Positions 1-11,726 of a stretch of DNA of 64,000 nt are shown here, one piece after another. Both the position numbers and the translations under genes were made by a program. Under the pieces are notes generated by a model that was not told the origin of the DNA, made no database searches, and was given only the letters and a program-made list of their open reading frames with translations. Source of the DNA: Panicum virgatum (Eukaryota; Streptophyta; Magnoliopsida; Poales; Poaceae); contig NC_053142.1 in the NCBI RefSeq assembly GCF_016808335.1, forward strand, positions 41,769,674 through 41,833,673, written 5' to 3'. The stretch's first letter is position 1; each line of letters starts with the position of its first letter.

Positions 1-1011
1 GCGCGCTTTGCGCGCCCTATCAATGGTTTTCTTTTATAGTCTATGTAAACATGAGTACGTTGCAATTTAAGAAATATTAAAAGAAATGTTTGAAATAGCA
101 AACTTATTATAATGTCATATGTAAATATCTTAACAACATTTGCACGGCTGACTACGGCATGTGCAGCCTGTAGGTTCTGCGAAACCATATATATTACATT
201 TTATGATCAACATTGGTAGCTACTAAATATTTTAGTAGGTAGCTTAGAATACTAATTTCAAATAAAAGTGAAGTATCAAGATACTAAAGAGAGGGTAAAA
301 GATAACATAATTAGCAGTTATGAAGTATCCAAAAGAGAGGTAATTCATGCCGAGAGCATCAGGTAGGTTACAAAAGGGCTGAATAAATAGCATAAAACAA
401 GTCTGCTCATGTAGGTCGAGGTACGGGTGCAACTGTATAAATATAAAATGAGCTGATCTCCTTCTTCCTCCTAAGCATTAGTGTTGGAACTATAAGTATA
501 GGTATTGAGAAGAACTTATAGTTGTTAATACCAACTGAAGACATCTACAATATGAAGGTAATATTTGTCAGGTCATAGGCATATTTGCATAATGATCGGA
601 TGCGCTGTTGACAAAAAAAAATTGCAGTAATCGGAAGCATGCGTATGTCAAATGTGGCTACAACTTCATATGCATATACTTATAATCCTAGTAGGGCATA
701 TAATAAATAAAAAATAGCAAATGTTATGTACGGGGAAAGCAACAAAGAGCATAGAGTTCAAGTGCATATATACTATATAAGTACGAGGACATGAAGATAA
801 GGACGGAGTACCAACAATTTGAGCCATTTTACAAGTCTAAGCATAATAATAATATAGTTTGGTTAATAAGAAAAATAGTGTTGACTATCAATTTTTCAAA
901 GGTCGAGGCAGCAGGATTGAAACAGCATGAAGCGACTGCTGCCATCCCCTATGCCGGGCCCGGCCACAGTTCTTGCTCCTTCACCGAATGCGCAGTAGGC
1001 CCAATAAATCA
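1..1011. other. AT-rich intergenic DNA, no gene seen
   Basis: Short ORFs of 60-85 codons here show no recognisable domain and have no promoter context. No terminal inverted repeats or tandem repeats were recognised. I see nothing that can be annotated. Confidence 0.6.
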
Positions 1012-1355
1012 GGATGTGTTTAGTTCATTTTGGATTTTGAATTTTTAGATTTTGAAAAAGAATTTTTCAACATTTGAAGTATTAACTATAGATTAATCAC
1101 AAAACTAATTATATATCTCGTCTGTAAACTATGAAACAAATTTAATGAGTCTAATTAATTCATCATTAGCAGATGATTACTGTAGATTTACTGTAGCAAT
1201 TTAGTGTCTAATCACACCCTAATTAGGCTCATTAGATTCATCTCGCGATTTACAGTCTATTTGTGTAATGCGATTTATTTTTTAACTATATTTAATACGC
1301 CATACAGACGATTTACAAAAATTTTAGATTTTGAAATTTTGGATCTAAACACGGC
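1012..1355. mobile_element. MITE, GTGTTTAG/CTAAACAC family, copy 1
   Basis: The left end reads GGATGTGTTTAGTTC and the right end reads GGATCTAAACACGGC, so the ends are inverted repeats of GTGTTTAG. The interior carries the family signature seen in other copies of this window: an ATTAATTCATCATTAGCA-like block, the words TACTGTAGCA, and the block ATTCATCTCGCGATTTACAG. There is no coding capacity. I could not fix a target duplication for this copy, so the borders are good to a few bases. Confidence 0.75.
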
Positions 1356-1419
1356 GTCCACCTATCACATTTTTGGCGTGGCAGGCCTGCCATGGGCGAC
1401 GCTGCAGGGCGTAGGCTGA

Positions 1420-1659
1420 GGTTGTGTTTAGTTCCCGATTTTGGAGTGCCAAAATACACTGTAGCACACTGTAGTATTTTTGTTTGTATTTGGTAATTAT
1501 TATCTAATTATTGACTAATTAGGATCAAAACGTTCGTCTCGCAAATTAGAACCAAACTGTACAATTAGTTTTTGATTTTATCTATATTTAGTACTCGTAC
1601 CACAAGTTTGATGTGATGGAGAATTATTTTTTGGATTTTGGAGGCAACTAAACACAGCC
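1420..1659. mobile_element. MITE, GTGTTTAG family, short variant with 3-bp TSD
   Basis: This 240-bp element starts GGTTGTGTTTAGTT and ends AACTAAACACAGCC. It is flanked by TGA on both sides (1417-1419 and 1660-1662), a 3-bp target-site duplication. The interior is short and non-coding (TACTGTAGCA-like words, an AATTAGGATCAAAACGTTCG block). It matches the copies at 24616-24881 and 50883-51149 in ends and layout. The superfamily is uncertain: a 3-bp duplication fits PIF/Harbinger or CACTA, but the sequence TGA is not the TWA that PIF/Harbinger prefers. Confidence 0.85.
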
Positions 1660-4600
1660 TGATGGAGACAGCTAGGGACCGTCACATCGCTCCTCTCTCT
1701 GACACAGTGACCATCTGCTTTCTGTTCGTACAATTTTTTTGAGAGTAAAAGCAGGTGGGAAAGAACACCGTACCGGGGAAACGCTCCTGTGCGCGGAGGA
1801 GGCATGCCGTACCCGGAAAACGCTCCCGTGCGCGGAGGAGGCAGCTCTGTTTAAGAAACCCGATGCTTTCGGTTTTACCCGCTCGCGCTGACTCGGTGAG
1901 GTTGAATGAGCCGGGACCCTCGACCTGATACGGAAGTTGGTTGGAATCGGGTAGACGCGCGGGCCAACTCTGACGGCGAATTGTTACTTGCACTGGACTA
2001 GCCTACCAGCGTGCACCGCGATGCTACGTAGCTAGGGACACCGGAATCGTCGCAGAGTACTCTAGTACTGTAGCAGTGGCCAGTGGAGTGTAACTGTAAA
2101 TGCGTTGGTGGACAAGCTTTGCAATAACGTAGAAGCAATGCGTGTACCCTCCCGCGCGCTGATTTGCTCGGCCCCGTTCGGTGCAGCGACACACTAGCAA
2201 TGCGATCGCCGTCTCTCTAGATGACCGGCGCTAGATCGAATGGGATCAGTGGATCACCCACCTCTAACCGCGCGTGCACGGTTTCCCCTCACCTAGCCCG
2301 CACGTCGCCGATGGAAGAGAGATCCCGTCACGTCCTTGTGTTATTGTGCGGGTGTGCATCCTTCACCTTCACCCGCCCCATCGCTTAGGATTGCAGACCT
2401 CGCAACCACAGGTACAGGCACGCGCGGTTCGGGTCGGCATACCGCCCTCCCCGCCGGCCGCCGGCGCCGCCCGGTGGTCCGTCGCTGCCCCGCCCGGACC
2501 CGTGTTCCCTCCTCTCCCTCTCGCCGACCGAGCGCGACGCGCCGCCGCGCGGCTGATTGGTGCGATCACGCCCAATCCGCCCGAAAACCAACGACCGGCC
2601 CGGCCGAGCAGGCGCCTCCGATCCGTCCGGTTGGCAGCTGGCCGCGCTCGGCGCGCGCGCCGCAGGCGCCACGCTCACGTGGCTCCTCGGTTCGGCCGGC
2701 ATGGGCATGGCTCCTGTACGTCCTGGGGAGCCGCGCGCTCCGCGTTCCCGGAGGTCAAAGGGTCAACCGCGGGAGCGCAGGCCACCAGGCCCACCAAGTG
2801 AACGTGCCGCACGAGCACTGTGGCTTCTTGCCGGGAGGAGAGAGCGAGCATCGGCGCCCGTGGCGTGGAGTGCGGGCGGCCGCACGGGAACCGTGCAAGG
2901 AAAAACGCTCGCGACGAGTACACCACGAATCCGTTAAGAGCTGTACGAGGGAGCACCTAATAATTAATCCCGTCTCGTGATAGATTACTCTTACAGGAGC
3001 TTCTGAAATCCGGACCCCTGGCAACAGTACCCGTGCCCCCGGTAGCTGCGGCGCGCACGAACGCACCGGCGCCCGGATGGCATGGGTGGTGGCGACACGA
3101 ACGCGTGCAAGGAATCCTACCAGTGCAGGTTCTCCGGCCCGACCCGACCCGACGGCATTCAATTCGTCTCGCTCGTCAGTTGTATGGGAACTTGAGGTCG
3201 TACGATCTGGTGGTCATCTCGATAGGGAAAAAAAAAGCCTTGCATTTCTGGTGAGCGGCAGCATCCGTTTTGACCTGCGCCGAGTTCCGCTGGAGTTATG
3301 GACGTGTGCAATGCCGTCTCGAGAACTTGGAGAGACCACATCCCAATCCGTATCCGTCGTCGTCGTCATCTACACGTTCCAATCAGCCGGAACTGAAATC
3401 TGGCCAGGATGGTGGAGCCCTGGCCTAACTCCCTCCCATCTTTTCCAGCCTTGTCCGGCCGGCCGTCAGAGCTCAGACGAACTTAAGCCAGTAGAACGGG
3501 GGGGAGTCAAAGGCGAGAACCTGACGAAAACGAACCCAAACCGGGCTCATGATGAAATCGCGGAACGATTCGCGACCGGATTCCGGCGAGATTGCATGCT
3601 GGCCGAGACTTGTCGTCAGGTTGGGCGCCCGGGCAATACGCCGGCCGGCAGGCAGGCTCGCACCGCCGGCAGACATGATCGGCGAGCTAGCAGAATATTT
3701 GCAGCCCCGCCGCCTGCGTGGCATGCGAGTTCTGTACGCAAGCGCCACCGCCACCAGTTGTATGATCCTGACGATCTCCTGTCGAAGCATTTTTGTATGC
3801 TGGCATCAGCGCCACTTGGCTGCGCCCCTGATCTCCCATTGCATGATTATGCTGATGGAATCACGTTTATTGATCGGTTCAGGAAAAAAAAATTTGCTGG
3901 TAACTGGTTAGCCTATTCTCCCCAGAAGGAGGTGCTGACATGCATATTTCTACTAGTAAGTGCAACTGCAGACGAATGAGAACTGGTTTGTACGAATAAG
4001 ATTTTCTGAAGAATTGGGACGAATAAGATCGCCCTGCATCTTTACTAGGTTAAGGGCAACTGGAGACGAATGAGATTGACGGATCACAAGCGCACGTTGC
4101 GACCATTCAGCACACAACTGTACAAGTCGTATATGAGTAGGAAGGAGCACCCTTTTTTCCCCAGTCTAGTGCTGCAGAGATGGGTTAGTTGCTTTTGTTT
4201 TGAGACCCAGCAGAGGTAGTTGGTTAAAGTACAACGACACGCACTTGGTCTCCTTTTGCACTTACCGTGGTGATAGCATCACGTTTGTTGATCGCTTCAG
4301 AATTTAATTTGGTATTGGTTAACCTATTTTACCAAGAAGATGATTGACTTGCCGTAGTAGACTAGTATTTAACAGCAAATGGAGACGAATAAGATTGAGG
4401 GATCTAAAACAGCAGGTCAGATACTTTTTAACGAAGTGCTGCAGAGATGGTTTGCTTTGTTTTTTCGGACCTCGCAGAGATGGTAGGTTAAGTAGTAGTG
4501 CTTCTTTAAGCCCGTTTGAGTATTTTCCAACAGTGATTGTCAATGCTTACAACCTTCTATATAGAAATCAGCCAATTGGTACGAAAAAGCTATAAAATAA

Positions 4601-5179
4601 TTGATTCTCTTTTGGTATATGCACATGAATGGTACTTTTCAAACAGTTTTTTTTTCTGAAAGCTGTATCCTAACTAATCGTAAAAATTCATCACTTCGCT
4701 TTCTTCGACTACTAATATAATAGAATGTTTATTCTTTCTTGTTATATTTGTTTTTCTTAAATGAAAGGACAGTGTGCTCTGGCCCATCGTTGAAGGAAAA
4801 ACACAATGATAAATCATGTGGCCTTTTCAAGTTTCTTTATTTGATTTCTTCTCATACTATAAATTTCAGTAGCTTTCCAAGCATCTATATCACAATAAGG
4901 TCTCTGGTATGGACGGTTGAATTACGATTCATATAAAGGTGACACGCATTTGCTCTTACATATACCATAAACTAGCTCTGCAGCTTATTATATTAGGGAT
5001 AAAAGTAACAGCTGTTTCACTTATCAGTGATCACTAACCATAACGTACACTTCTTCTGAATGAAGGGGGGAAAAGAAAGAAAGAAAAATAGATGTCTTCA
5101 ACAATATGATAACCTAAAAAGAAAATAAAAAAGGTTAAAGGAGACCCCACAGCGCAGAGCTAAGGTACCAGGCTACCAC
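1660..5179. other. Intergenic DNA with a GC-rich block
   Basis: Positions 2270-3150 are GC- and CpG-rich and open in several frames on both strands (up to about 300 codons). The translations are Arg/Ala/Pro-rich, overlap each other on opposite strands and match no family I know, so I do not call genes. Positions 4520-5170 are AT-rich with nothing recognised; the last part is presumably upstream regulatory DNA of the ERF gene at 5263. Confidence 0.55.
3852..4510. repeat. Diverged direct duplication, about 415-bp offset
   Basis: The block near 3852-3985 (TGATGGAATCACGTTTATTG..., then GACGAATGAGAACTGG) recurs in diverged form near 4269-4405 (TGATAGCATCACGTTTGTTG..., then GACGAATAAGATTGAGG). A second motif, GTGCTGCAGAGATGG followed by a Trp/Leu-type TTTGTTTT block, occurs near 4171 and again near 4437. 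The order is the same in both halves, so this is an old tandem duplication of non-coding DNA. Borders are approximate. Confidence 0.6.
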
Positions 5180-5187
5180 TATTTATA
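5180..5187 (+). promoter_or_regulatory. TATA box of the first ERF gene
   Basis: TATTTATA lies 76 bases before the ATG at 5263. With the usual 25-35 base spacing, transcription would start near 5212, giving a short leader of about 50 bases. Position and sequence support this; it is not experimentally shown. Confidence 0.6.
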
Positions 5188-5262
5188 GCCCAGGCCCCGG
5201 GGCGCACTCTTCTTGCCTCCACTTCCTCACCCAGCTACAAGCCCACTCCAAGGCTCCAAGCC

Positions 5263-6171
5263 ATGGAAGCTACAGCCCAACGAGGCATGGAAATGGAAGC
5301 AATCGCAACCCATGCCCATGCAGCCACCACATCTTCTTCCTCCTCTTCGTCCTCCACATCTTCCTCCTCCTGCCTCATCAATGGCGTGCCAAAAGAGGTT
5401 CCCAAGAGCTCCAAAACTGCGAACAAGCGGAAGCGAGCCTCTTCGCCGGACTCCCAGGAATTAGAGGCCAATGGCAGTACTGGCCACCAAGGCGAGGAGA
5501 GCAGCAGCTGCTGCAGCACTGACGATAACGTGGTGGCGAGCGGCTGCAACAAGTCCCAGGCGGCGGCGGCGGCCGGCGGTGCCAGGTCCGGCAGCCGGAG
5601 CGGGTACAAGCACCCGTCGTACCGCGGCGTGCGGCGCCGGAGCTGGGGCAAGTGGGTGTCCGAGATCCGGGAGCCCCGCAAGAAGTCGCGCATCTGGCTG
5701 GGCACCTTCCCCACGGCCGAGATGGCGGCGCGCGCGCACGACGTGGCCGCGCTCGCCATCAAGGGCCGCGCCGCGCACCTCAACTTCCCGGACCGCGCCC
5801 ACGAGCTGCCCCGCCCGGCGTCCACCTCCCCTGCGGACATCCAGGCGGCGGCGGCCCTGGCCGCCGCCGCCGCCGAGGTGCAGTGCGACGCGCTGCCGTC
5901 TCCGTCGTCGTCGTCTGCCGAGCTGCCGTCCTCCCCCGCGGCCGACGAGTCGCCGGAAGCTGCCTGCTGCCCCGAGACGACGACGACGACGACGCACGGC
6001 GGCGACGGCGGGCAGTGCCAGGACAACGCGCTGTTCGACCTGCCGGACCTCCTCCTAGACCTGAGGGACGGGCTGTGGTGGCCGCCGGTGTGGTCGGCGG
6101 CAATGGCAGCCGAGGAGTACGACGGCGGCGACGTCGTCGGGATGCACGAGCCCCTCCTGTGGGCGGAGTAG
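5263..6171 (+). CDS. DREB-type AP2/ERF transcription factor (subgroup A-4)
   Basis: A 302-residue nuclear DNA-binding regulator. One AP2 domain occupies about residues 119-176, beginning [19 protein letters not shown] and ending AAHLNFP. Val132 and Glu137 are the DREB-diagnostic pair, which favours binding to DRE/CRT (CCGAC) over the GCC box. The N-terminal 100 residues hold a Ser run (24-36) and a basic KRKR (55-58) that may be a nuclear signal. After the domain come a [18 protein letters not shown] stretch, an acidic/Ser-rich region, the motif [13 protein letters not shown] and the C-terminal EPLLWAE; a terminal LLW motif is typical of the TINY-like A-4 group. The start has good context (GCCATGG) and a TATA box upstream. 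No intron is needed. Codon use is extremely GC-rich, normal for grass genes of this kind, and shadow ORFs on the other strand result. Its nearest relative in the window is the gene at 46309. The biological role (cold, drought or dehydration response) is family-based inference. Confidence 0.95.
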   Translation: MEATAQRGMEMEAIATHAHAATTSSSSSSSSTSSSSCLINGVPKEVPKSSKTANKRKRASSPDSQELEANGSTGHQGEESSSCCSTDDNVVASGCNKSQAAAAAGGARSGSRSGYKHPSYRGVRRRSWGKWVSEIREPRKKSRIWLGTFPTAEMAARAHDVAALAIKGRAAHLNFPDRAHELPRPASTSPADIQAAAALAAAAAEVQCDALPSPSSSSAELPSSPAADESPEAACCPETTTTTTHGGDGGQCQDNALFDLPDLLLDLRDGLWWPPVWSAAMAAEEYDGGDVVGMHEPLLWAE

Positions 6172-8965
6172 TTGCTACTTACTCGCCTTGCCTTTTCTAT
6201 CTACGCACTCGAGTATTCAATAGATACCACACTAGTAGTTGTAGTAGTAGTATACATCTATCTCCAAAAAAAAAACAGAGACCTTGGAAAAAAGAGGAGT
6301 TAGCTACCACCAATCCTTATGTTTACTCATTCTTATCTTAAATTAGTAGTGCTTGTGCTTGATTTGGCCATGGAGCTGCCTTGTGTTCTTTCTGTATCAG
6401 CTTGTCAGGATAAAGGGACGTCGACTGATCGACAGCAGCCTGATGCGCCTTCAAAATCGCAATTGTTTTCTGTATGGTTGCATCTCGCATCAACAATGAC
6501 AGCATTATTGTTCATCTTCGGGGAGAGGGAGAGACGAGAGGGAGAGGGAGCAAAAAAGGAAAAGAAAAGAAAAGAAATGGAGAGCAAACTAATTCTCCGG
6601 GTGAGCTGTTTATAAGTGGAGAGCCGCCGTCCGTTAGGGGGTCGTTTTACGGCCCGGGCCGCCGGTGAAAGCAGCGGCGGCGGCCATGCTATGTAACGTC
6701 GCGCGGCAGATTCTCACCGGACAGCTCCAGCCCGCAACGCTCCGGCGGTTCCCTGCCGCTGCCACGTCGTTATTACGGCCAGAAATCCAAGCACCTCTTC
6801 TCATAATTAAAAAAAACAGAGACAGAAATCGAAGTGACTTTTTAAACCTTATCACGCCAACTGGGCGTACTTGCCCTCGCAGATCGCTGCATTTTCCACG
6901 TACTCAACTGGCACGGTTCGGTGCGGAGACACCACCGCTGTCCCCTCCGAGGTTAGTACGCTGGGAATTCGGCGAGAGCTGGATGGATCCAGCGCAAGAA
7001 ACAATAAGGGGGCAAAGGGGACGGAAAGTTCCAACGCCCAGCGCGCGATATTCCCTTGTCCCCTTCCGCTGATGACAAGCTAGAACGAGCCGCGGGCCAA
7101 TCGCCGCTGGGTTAGGTGCTCCGCACCAGCTCGCCGAGACGCCTAGTTACCGGCTCCCTCCCGCCCGGCTGGCGCCGGTATATTCCCTGGCCGCTCTCCA
7201 CGAGCACGGCGGAGCCGGGAGCTCGGCCGTATTCCTCCGCCGCGGCGTGACACGTAGCCGGCGAGCGGCGATCCGGGTGGGGGGGGGGGGGGGGGCGACC
7301 GCCTCACATGCCCAGCACATGGCCAGCGCGAGCGCGCGCATCGCCCGGCGTCGCGGCGGCGTATCACGCACAGTTCGCGGGCACGGCGCGGACGGCGAGC
7401 TGCCCGCTCCGCGCCGCGCCGGGTTACATTAATCGGACGGGCCGGCTCGCCGCGACGCCGCCGGCCGAGGATCCTATGCCACGCGCGGTGGTGGGGGCCT
7501 GGCCTGGGGCCTTGTCGCCGGCCGGAGAGCGGGGCGAGGGCCCCGCGCGCGGCGGGGCCTGCTCCGGCGGGCGCTCGAGGGCACGGTAGGTGGGCGTGTG
7601 GTACGGAGCACGCGCTGGGGTGATCGCTCGATTGGTGCCTGGAGATTTTGGGTGCGGCGGGGATCGCCGGATCAGAGAGCGCGGGTTCGGACAGGCCGGT
7701 GACACCGATGCCGCGACGCCCACGCACCTAGCGAATAATCGGATGCTTAACTAGCATGCGGGTGCGCCCGATCGATCGGTGCAAGTTGCGCTCATCCTGA
7801 TTTCCTGATTAGCACTTGATTAAGCGCCTCGATCTCTTCAAGTCGCGATGCTCGTTCTGTGATGCGCTCGTTGAGGATCTTGCAGGTCGACAGATTCAGT
7901 AAACGGCACGAAAGGAATCCATCCAGGAGACGGGGCAATACTAATAGTACGTTCCTAAAGAGAAATTTGGTCGCGGACCGAGCTAGGCGGCACATGCGGC
8001 CTGTGTGTGGTCGTGCCCGTTCGTCGTAAAAAAAAAAATGGCAAGCGGAATGAATGAACCAAGTAAAGACAAAAACAGGGGAGCCAAACTTTTCTCTCAA
8101 GATTTCGCATCGCCGCCGTTGCCATCGGGCAATGAACCCCGACCAGTCAGTTGTTGCTTTTTGCGTCGTAAAGGTTGAACGAAAAAACCCCACGAGCTCG
8201 CATCTCTCAGATTCGCAAAAAAAGAAAAACGCAAAATCCAAAGCCCATCATCAATCAAAAAGGCGAAGGAAAAACCGAGAGCTAAGCGCGACCGCCATAA
8301 TTGGCCAACAGTCATTTTCTATTACGATCAAACCACCAAATTAAGTGACATATAATCATACACAGCAGATCCCGATCGTACTGTTCTCGCATGTGACAGT
8401 CGTCATGCAGCGCGTCGCGGAGCGGGATCCGCCCCGCCGAGGCCGCTGATTCCATTCCACATTTCCACACCGCGAACGGCCGCGTCCCCCGGCGCCTCCC
8501 TCTCCTCGCCAGCCGATCTCGTCGCGCCATTTCCGCTCCGGGCGGCGGCGGCGCGCCCGTCGTCGATCAGCCGGAGCGTAGCTTTCCGACAGCGAGCGCC
8601 TCCCAATTATTTCATCGCCGCCCACGGCACAGGCAACAGGACGGCCTCCCGTTCTCCGGCCGGTTGCTGTAAGAAAATGACCACTCGTGTCGTGTGCAAG
8701 TTATACGCGAGATGTGCTAGTGCTAACCACTCTTTAGTTGGAAATGTGTATTTTTTTTAGTTCGCGAATAAATGAATATACATGGAGAGTTTCATTGACG
8801 TGCTAACTAACCGGTATCTAGTCTGCAACTGGCCGCGCGGGTGATCGACGAGCACGTCGATCGGGGCCGTTGTTTTCACCGGCACTGGCACCTCGCGATC
8901 GATCGAGTCGCTCCAATGGCATTTCGTGCTCATCAGTGTGCGTTCTAGAATGGTTCGTCGCTGCT
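6172..8965. other. Intergenic DNA, GC-rich in the middle
   Basis: Holds the 3' region of the ERF gene, a purine-only tract near 6520-6587, a GC/CpG-rich stretch at about 6640-7740 with a run of 17 G at 7279-7295, and another GC-rich patch at 8400-8650. ORFs up to 194 codons in these patches are low-complexity Arg/Pro/Ala-rich, overlap antisense partners and show no domain, so none is called. The remainder is unremarkable. Confidence 0.55.
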
Positions 8966-9094
8966 GTCACGTCTCCCCGGTTTGTCTCTACTGCTGCCAC
9001 TCAAATCAGCGGATGACCAGGCAGGCCAGCTAGCTAGCTAGCTAGCTGCTGCTGCCCCAGTACTAGCGTGACTAGGCTGGTCGTCGTTATAGGT
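8966..9094. repeat. Host sequence duplicated at 11443-11543
   Basis: The block starting CACGTCTCCCCGGTTTGTCT, through CACTCAAATCAGCGGA, to CTAGCGTGACTAGGCTGGTC recurs at 11443-11543 with small indels. Copy 1 has an extra GCTAGCTAGCTAG run. Similarity resumes after the MITE that follows: GAAGCAAGGGACGTAGGAGG near 9486 matches GAAGCAAGGGCCATATGAAG near 11622. The unit was therefore longer and copy 1 later received a MITE. Confidence 0.7.
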
Positions 9095-9456
9095 TATGCT
9101 CCGTAAAATTTTTGAAAAGACATCTTTTATATTTAAAGTACTAAACATAGAATAATCACAAAAATAATTACAGAACTCATCTATAAATCGCGAGACGAAT
9201 CCAATGAGCTTAATTAATCCGTCATTAGATGTTATTTACTGTAGCATTACTGTAGCAATTTAGCGTCTGATTACAGTCTAATTAGGTTCATTAGATTCGT
9301 CTCGCGATTTACAGTCAGCAGTCGCAATGCGTTTTTTATTTCGTCTAGATTTAAGTCTCCATGCAGGTGCCGGAATTTTTTTTGGAATTTTGATTTTTGC
9401 ATCTAAACTTGCCGGAATTTTTTTTGGAATTTTGATTTTTGCATCTAAACACGGGC
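9095..9456. mobile_element. MITE, GTGTTTAG family, damaged left end
   Basis: The family interior is clear (TTAATCCGTCATTAGATG, TACTGTAGCATTACTGTAGC, GATTCGTCTCGCGATTTACA) and the right end is TGCATCTAAACACGGGC. The left terminal repeat is worn. Near the right end a 42-bp segment (GCCGGAATTTTTTTTGGAAT...) is directly repeated at about 9368-9411 and 9410-9453. Confidence 0.7.
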
Positions 9457-9536
9457 TTAGTCTTCATGTAGAAGTTAGAATGGAAGAAGCAAGGGACGTA
9501 GGAGGCGCCGCCCGTCGTTATCACAAGATGTGATAA

Positions 9537-9999
9537 CTAGACGTATAGCCCGCACAATTAGTATTAAAAATTTAAAAAATTGCATGTCGTTGTATCCTTA
9601 CTTAAAAATTATACTATTTTTTTTACCAAACATCATCCTGTTAATTATCGTAAATTATATCTTATTATTGATTAAAATAATTCAACTATGATCTACCTAT
9701 AATAACAATTTGATTTGTTGAGCTTTACTAATATTATGCAGATAATTATTCTTATTTTCATTTTATTTTGATTGATTGTTGTTAGCTTTAGTTTTTATTA
9801 ATAGTATATATTTGTAACTGATACATAGCTAAATTGTATTTTATATTTAATTTTTCATAATGGTATTGGTGGGTGATTTTTAATAAGACACAGGGGTATT
9901 TTAGGCTAATTTTTATCGTAATGGCAGTGGTTTAACGTGGGAATTTCTAGGCATTGAGAGCGAACGTGGAGGCTCCGTTTGTTGGCCAAATAATAAGAT
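9537..9999 (-). mobile_element. Non-autonomous Helitron, tandem copy 1
   Basis: Read on the - strand, the element begins TCTTATTATTTGGCC (5' end at 9999) and ends CTAG (9540-9537). Before the end there is a GC-rich segment TGTGCGGGCTATACGT, a decayed form of the terminal hairpin seen in copy 2. It lies between A and T (A at 9536, T at 10000 on the + strand), the standard Helitron target. It is 463 bp, AT-rich and has no coding capacity, so it depends on Rep/helicase supplied elsewhere. Confidence 0.8.
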
Positions 10000-10002
10000 A
10001 AC

Positions 10003-10501
10003 CAGACGTATAGCCCGCACATTTGCGCGGCTAATATTGAAAATTCAAAAATTTGTATGTCGTTGTATCCTTAATTAAAGGTTATACTATTTTTTTACCA
10101 TACATCATCCTGTTCATTATCGTAAATTATGTCTTATTGTTGATTAAAATAATTCAACTATGATCTACCTATAATAACAATTTGATTTGTTGAGCATTAA
10201 TAATATTATGCAGATAATTATTCTTATTTTTATTTTATTTTGATTGATTGTTGTTATCTTTAGTTTTTATTAATAGTATATATTTGTAACTGATACATAG
10301 CTAAATGATATTTTATATTTAATTTTTCATAATGGCATTGGTGGGTGATTTGTAATTAGGTACAGCGGTATTTTAGGCTAATTTTTATCGTAATGGCTGT
10401 GGTGAGTAATTTTTATTTTTCTATTTTTCTCCGATTAACGTGAGAATTTCTAGGCCTTGAGAGTGAACGTGGAGGCTCCGTTTGTTGGCCAAATAATAAG
10501 A
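10003..10501 (-). mobile_element. Non-autonomous Helitron, tandem copy 2
   Basis: A second member of the same family, in the same orientation, starting only three bases (TAA) beyond copy 1. On the - strand it begins TCTTATTATTTGGCC and ends with a hairpin (GCCGCGCAAATGTGCGGGC) followed by TATACGT and CTGG, matching the Helitron CTRR rule. The flanks are again A and T. Most of the interior aligns with copy 1 (for example AATTCAACTATGATCTACCT in both). Copy 2 carries about 36 bp more, mostly a TTTTTATTTTTCTATTTTTC-type insertion near 10410-10440. Confidence 0.85.
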
Positions 10502-10592
10502 TAATAGATAGATTTTGTGCGATGCTACGTGGGGAAAAATAGGAAAAGATTTGGTTAATTGGTTTACACTCTCAAACTAACATAAAAGTCCA

Positions 10593-10881
10593 ATTTTTTT
10601 TAAGAAACACAGTACAGATGCAAACGCTCATAAACACGCACAGACACTTATCCCTATAAATACACACACGCGACCCTACCCTATGAGCACATCCGAGAGA
10701 TTGAGCCAGCAAATCATCGATATTGACGAAGTCACCACAGGCGATTCGCTGTCGACGGGAACGTCGCCTATCACTGAAAACACAAACGCGTTAAATCCTA
10801 GAAAATTCGCTCGCACGGGGAGTCGAACCCAGGATGTCAGGTGCTACTGAGGCTCTTGTAACCACTAGATAAATTTAGCCC
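10593..10881 (-). mobile_element. SINE of the Au type (tRNA-derived)
   Basis: On the - strand the head carries CTAGTGGTTACAAGAG (A-box-like) and GGGTTCGACTCCCC (B box, + strand 10819-10832), the internal RNA polymerase III promoter of a tRNA-derived SINE. The tail half has the typical wording TTTATAGGGATAAGTGTCTG and GAGCGTTTGCATCTGTACTG, ending in an A-run (T-run on the + strand near 10593-10601). This layout resembles the Au SINE family of grasses. It has no coding capacity. I could not see clean target duplications, so the head border is approximate. Confidence 0.75.
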
Positions 10882-11289
10882 TTTAGTTGGTTTCAAAGGT
10901 GGTTTTCCATTCTGTGAGGATTAAAAATATTCAAATGTAAACTAAAATTTCATAAGTAATTTATTTTAAATCTGAAAATACGAAATGGGTATTAAAATTT
11001 TTCTAAAAATATAACCTGGCATAATAGTTGTCAGTTATTTAGATCTATTTTTCATATTCATAATATTTGGGTGCTCGTAGTTATGCCTATTATTTTTGAA
11101 TAACTAAAATTTGAATAAGATAGATTGCATTAGTAGGTAGCAGTTCAACCGATCGTCGTCTGGGGCTTTCGACGAAACCTTTGCATCAACATCTCCTTTT
11201 TGACATGGTTAAGTAAGATGTTGATGATTTCGCGAAAAAAAAGGAGTACATGTAAATGCACACGTTAATAACTACTCTTGTGATGAATA

Positions 11290-11543
11290 TTAGTTGAGAA
11301 CCAGATTTGCTTTGAACGTATAATGGCTGAAAAGAGAGCACATTTGCATGATATAGTTTCACACTTTCACTTTCGGTCCCTTTTCTAGTCTTTGAGTTGG
11401 TTCCCTTTTTTTAACCTTTTCCCTATATACATGGTCCGGTCACGCCTCCCCGGTTTGTCTGTACTGCCACTCAAATCAGCGGAGAATCAAGCTAGCTGCG
11501 GCTACGCCAGTATTAGCGTGACTAGCAGGTCGTCGTCATAGCT
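11290..11543. repeat. Host sequence with copies at 8966-9094 and 23150-23245
   Basis: The part at 11311-11411 (GCTTTGAACGTATAATGGCT, then a TTTCACTTTC block and TTGGTTCCCTTTTT) recurs at 23151-23244 beyond the Copia element. The part at 11443-11543 is the second copy of 8966-9094. The three places are therefore fragments of one tandemly duplicated non-coding unit broken up by transposons. Confidence 0.65.
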
Positions 11544-11726
11544 TAATCATCAAGCAAAACATAAAACTGAGACTGTGTCTGCGTCTGGATGAAAGGCAGA
11601 GGAAGGTCAAATAAAGTTAGAACTGAAGCAAGGGCCATATGAAGCGCCGGCCGTCCAAAAGTATCTGTAATACTATGTGAAAATACAACTCGATCTCTCT
11701 TCTTGAAATGTTTTCCATCCATCTTT

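Noticed and set aside
2274..3979. Several overlapping ORFs of 100-300 codons on both strands
   Set aside because: The region is CpG-rich, so stops are rare by chance. The translations are Arg/Pro/Ala-rich, overlap on opposite strands, have no known domain and no promoter context.
5235..6103. Long antisense and out-of-frame ORFs over the first ERF gene (up to 263 codons)
   Set aside because: They are shadows of the GC-rich coding sequence. The + frame with the AP2 domain accounts for the region. The same applies to ORFs over 37935-38690, 46198-47063 and 59213-59920.
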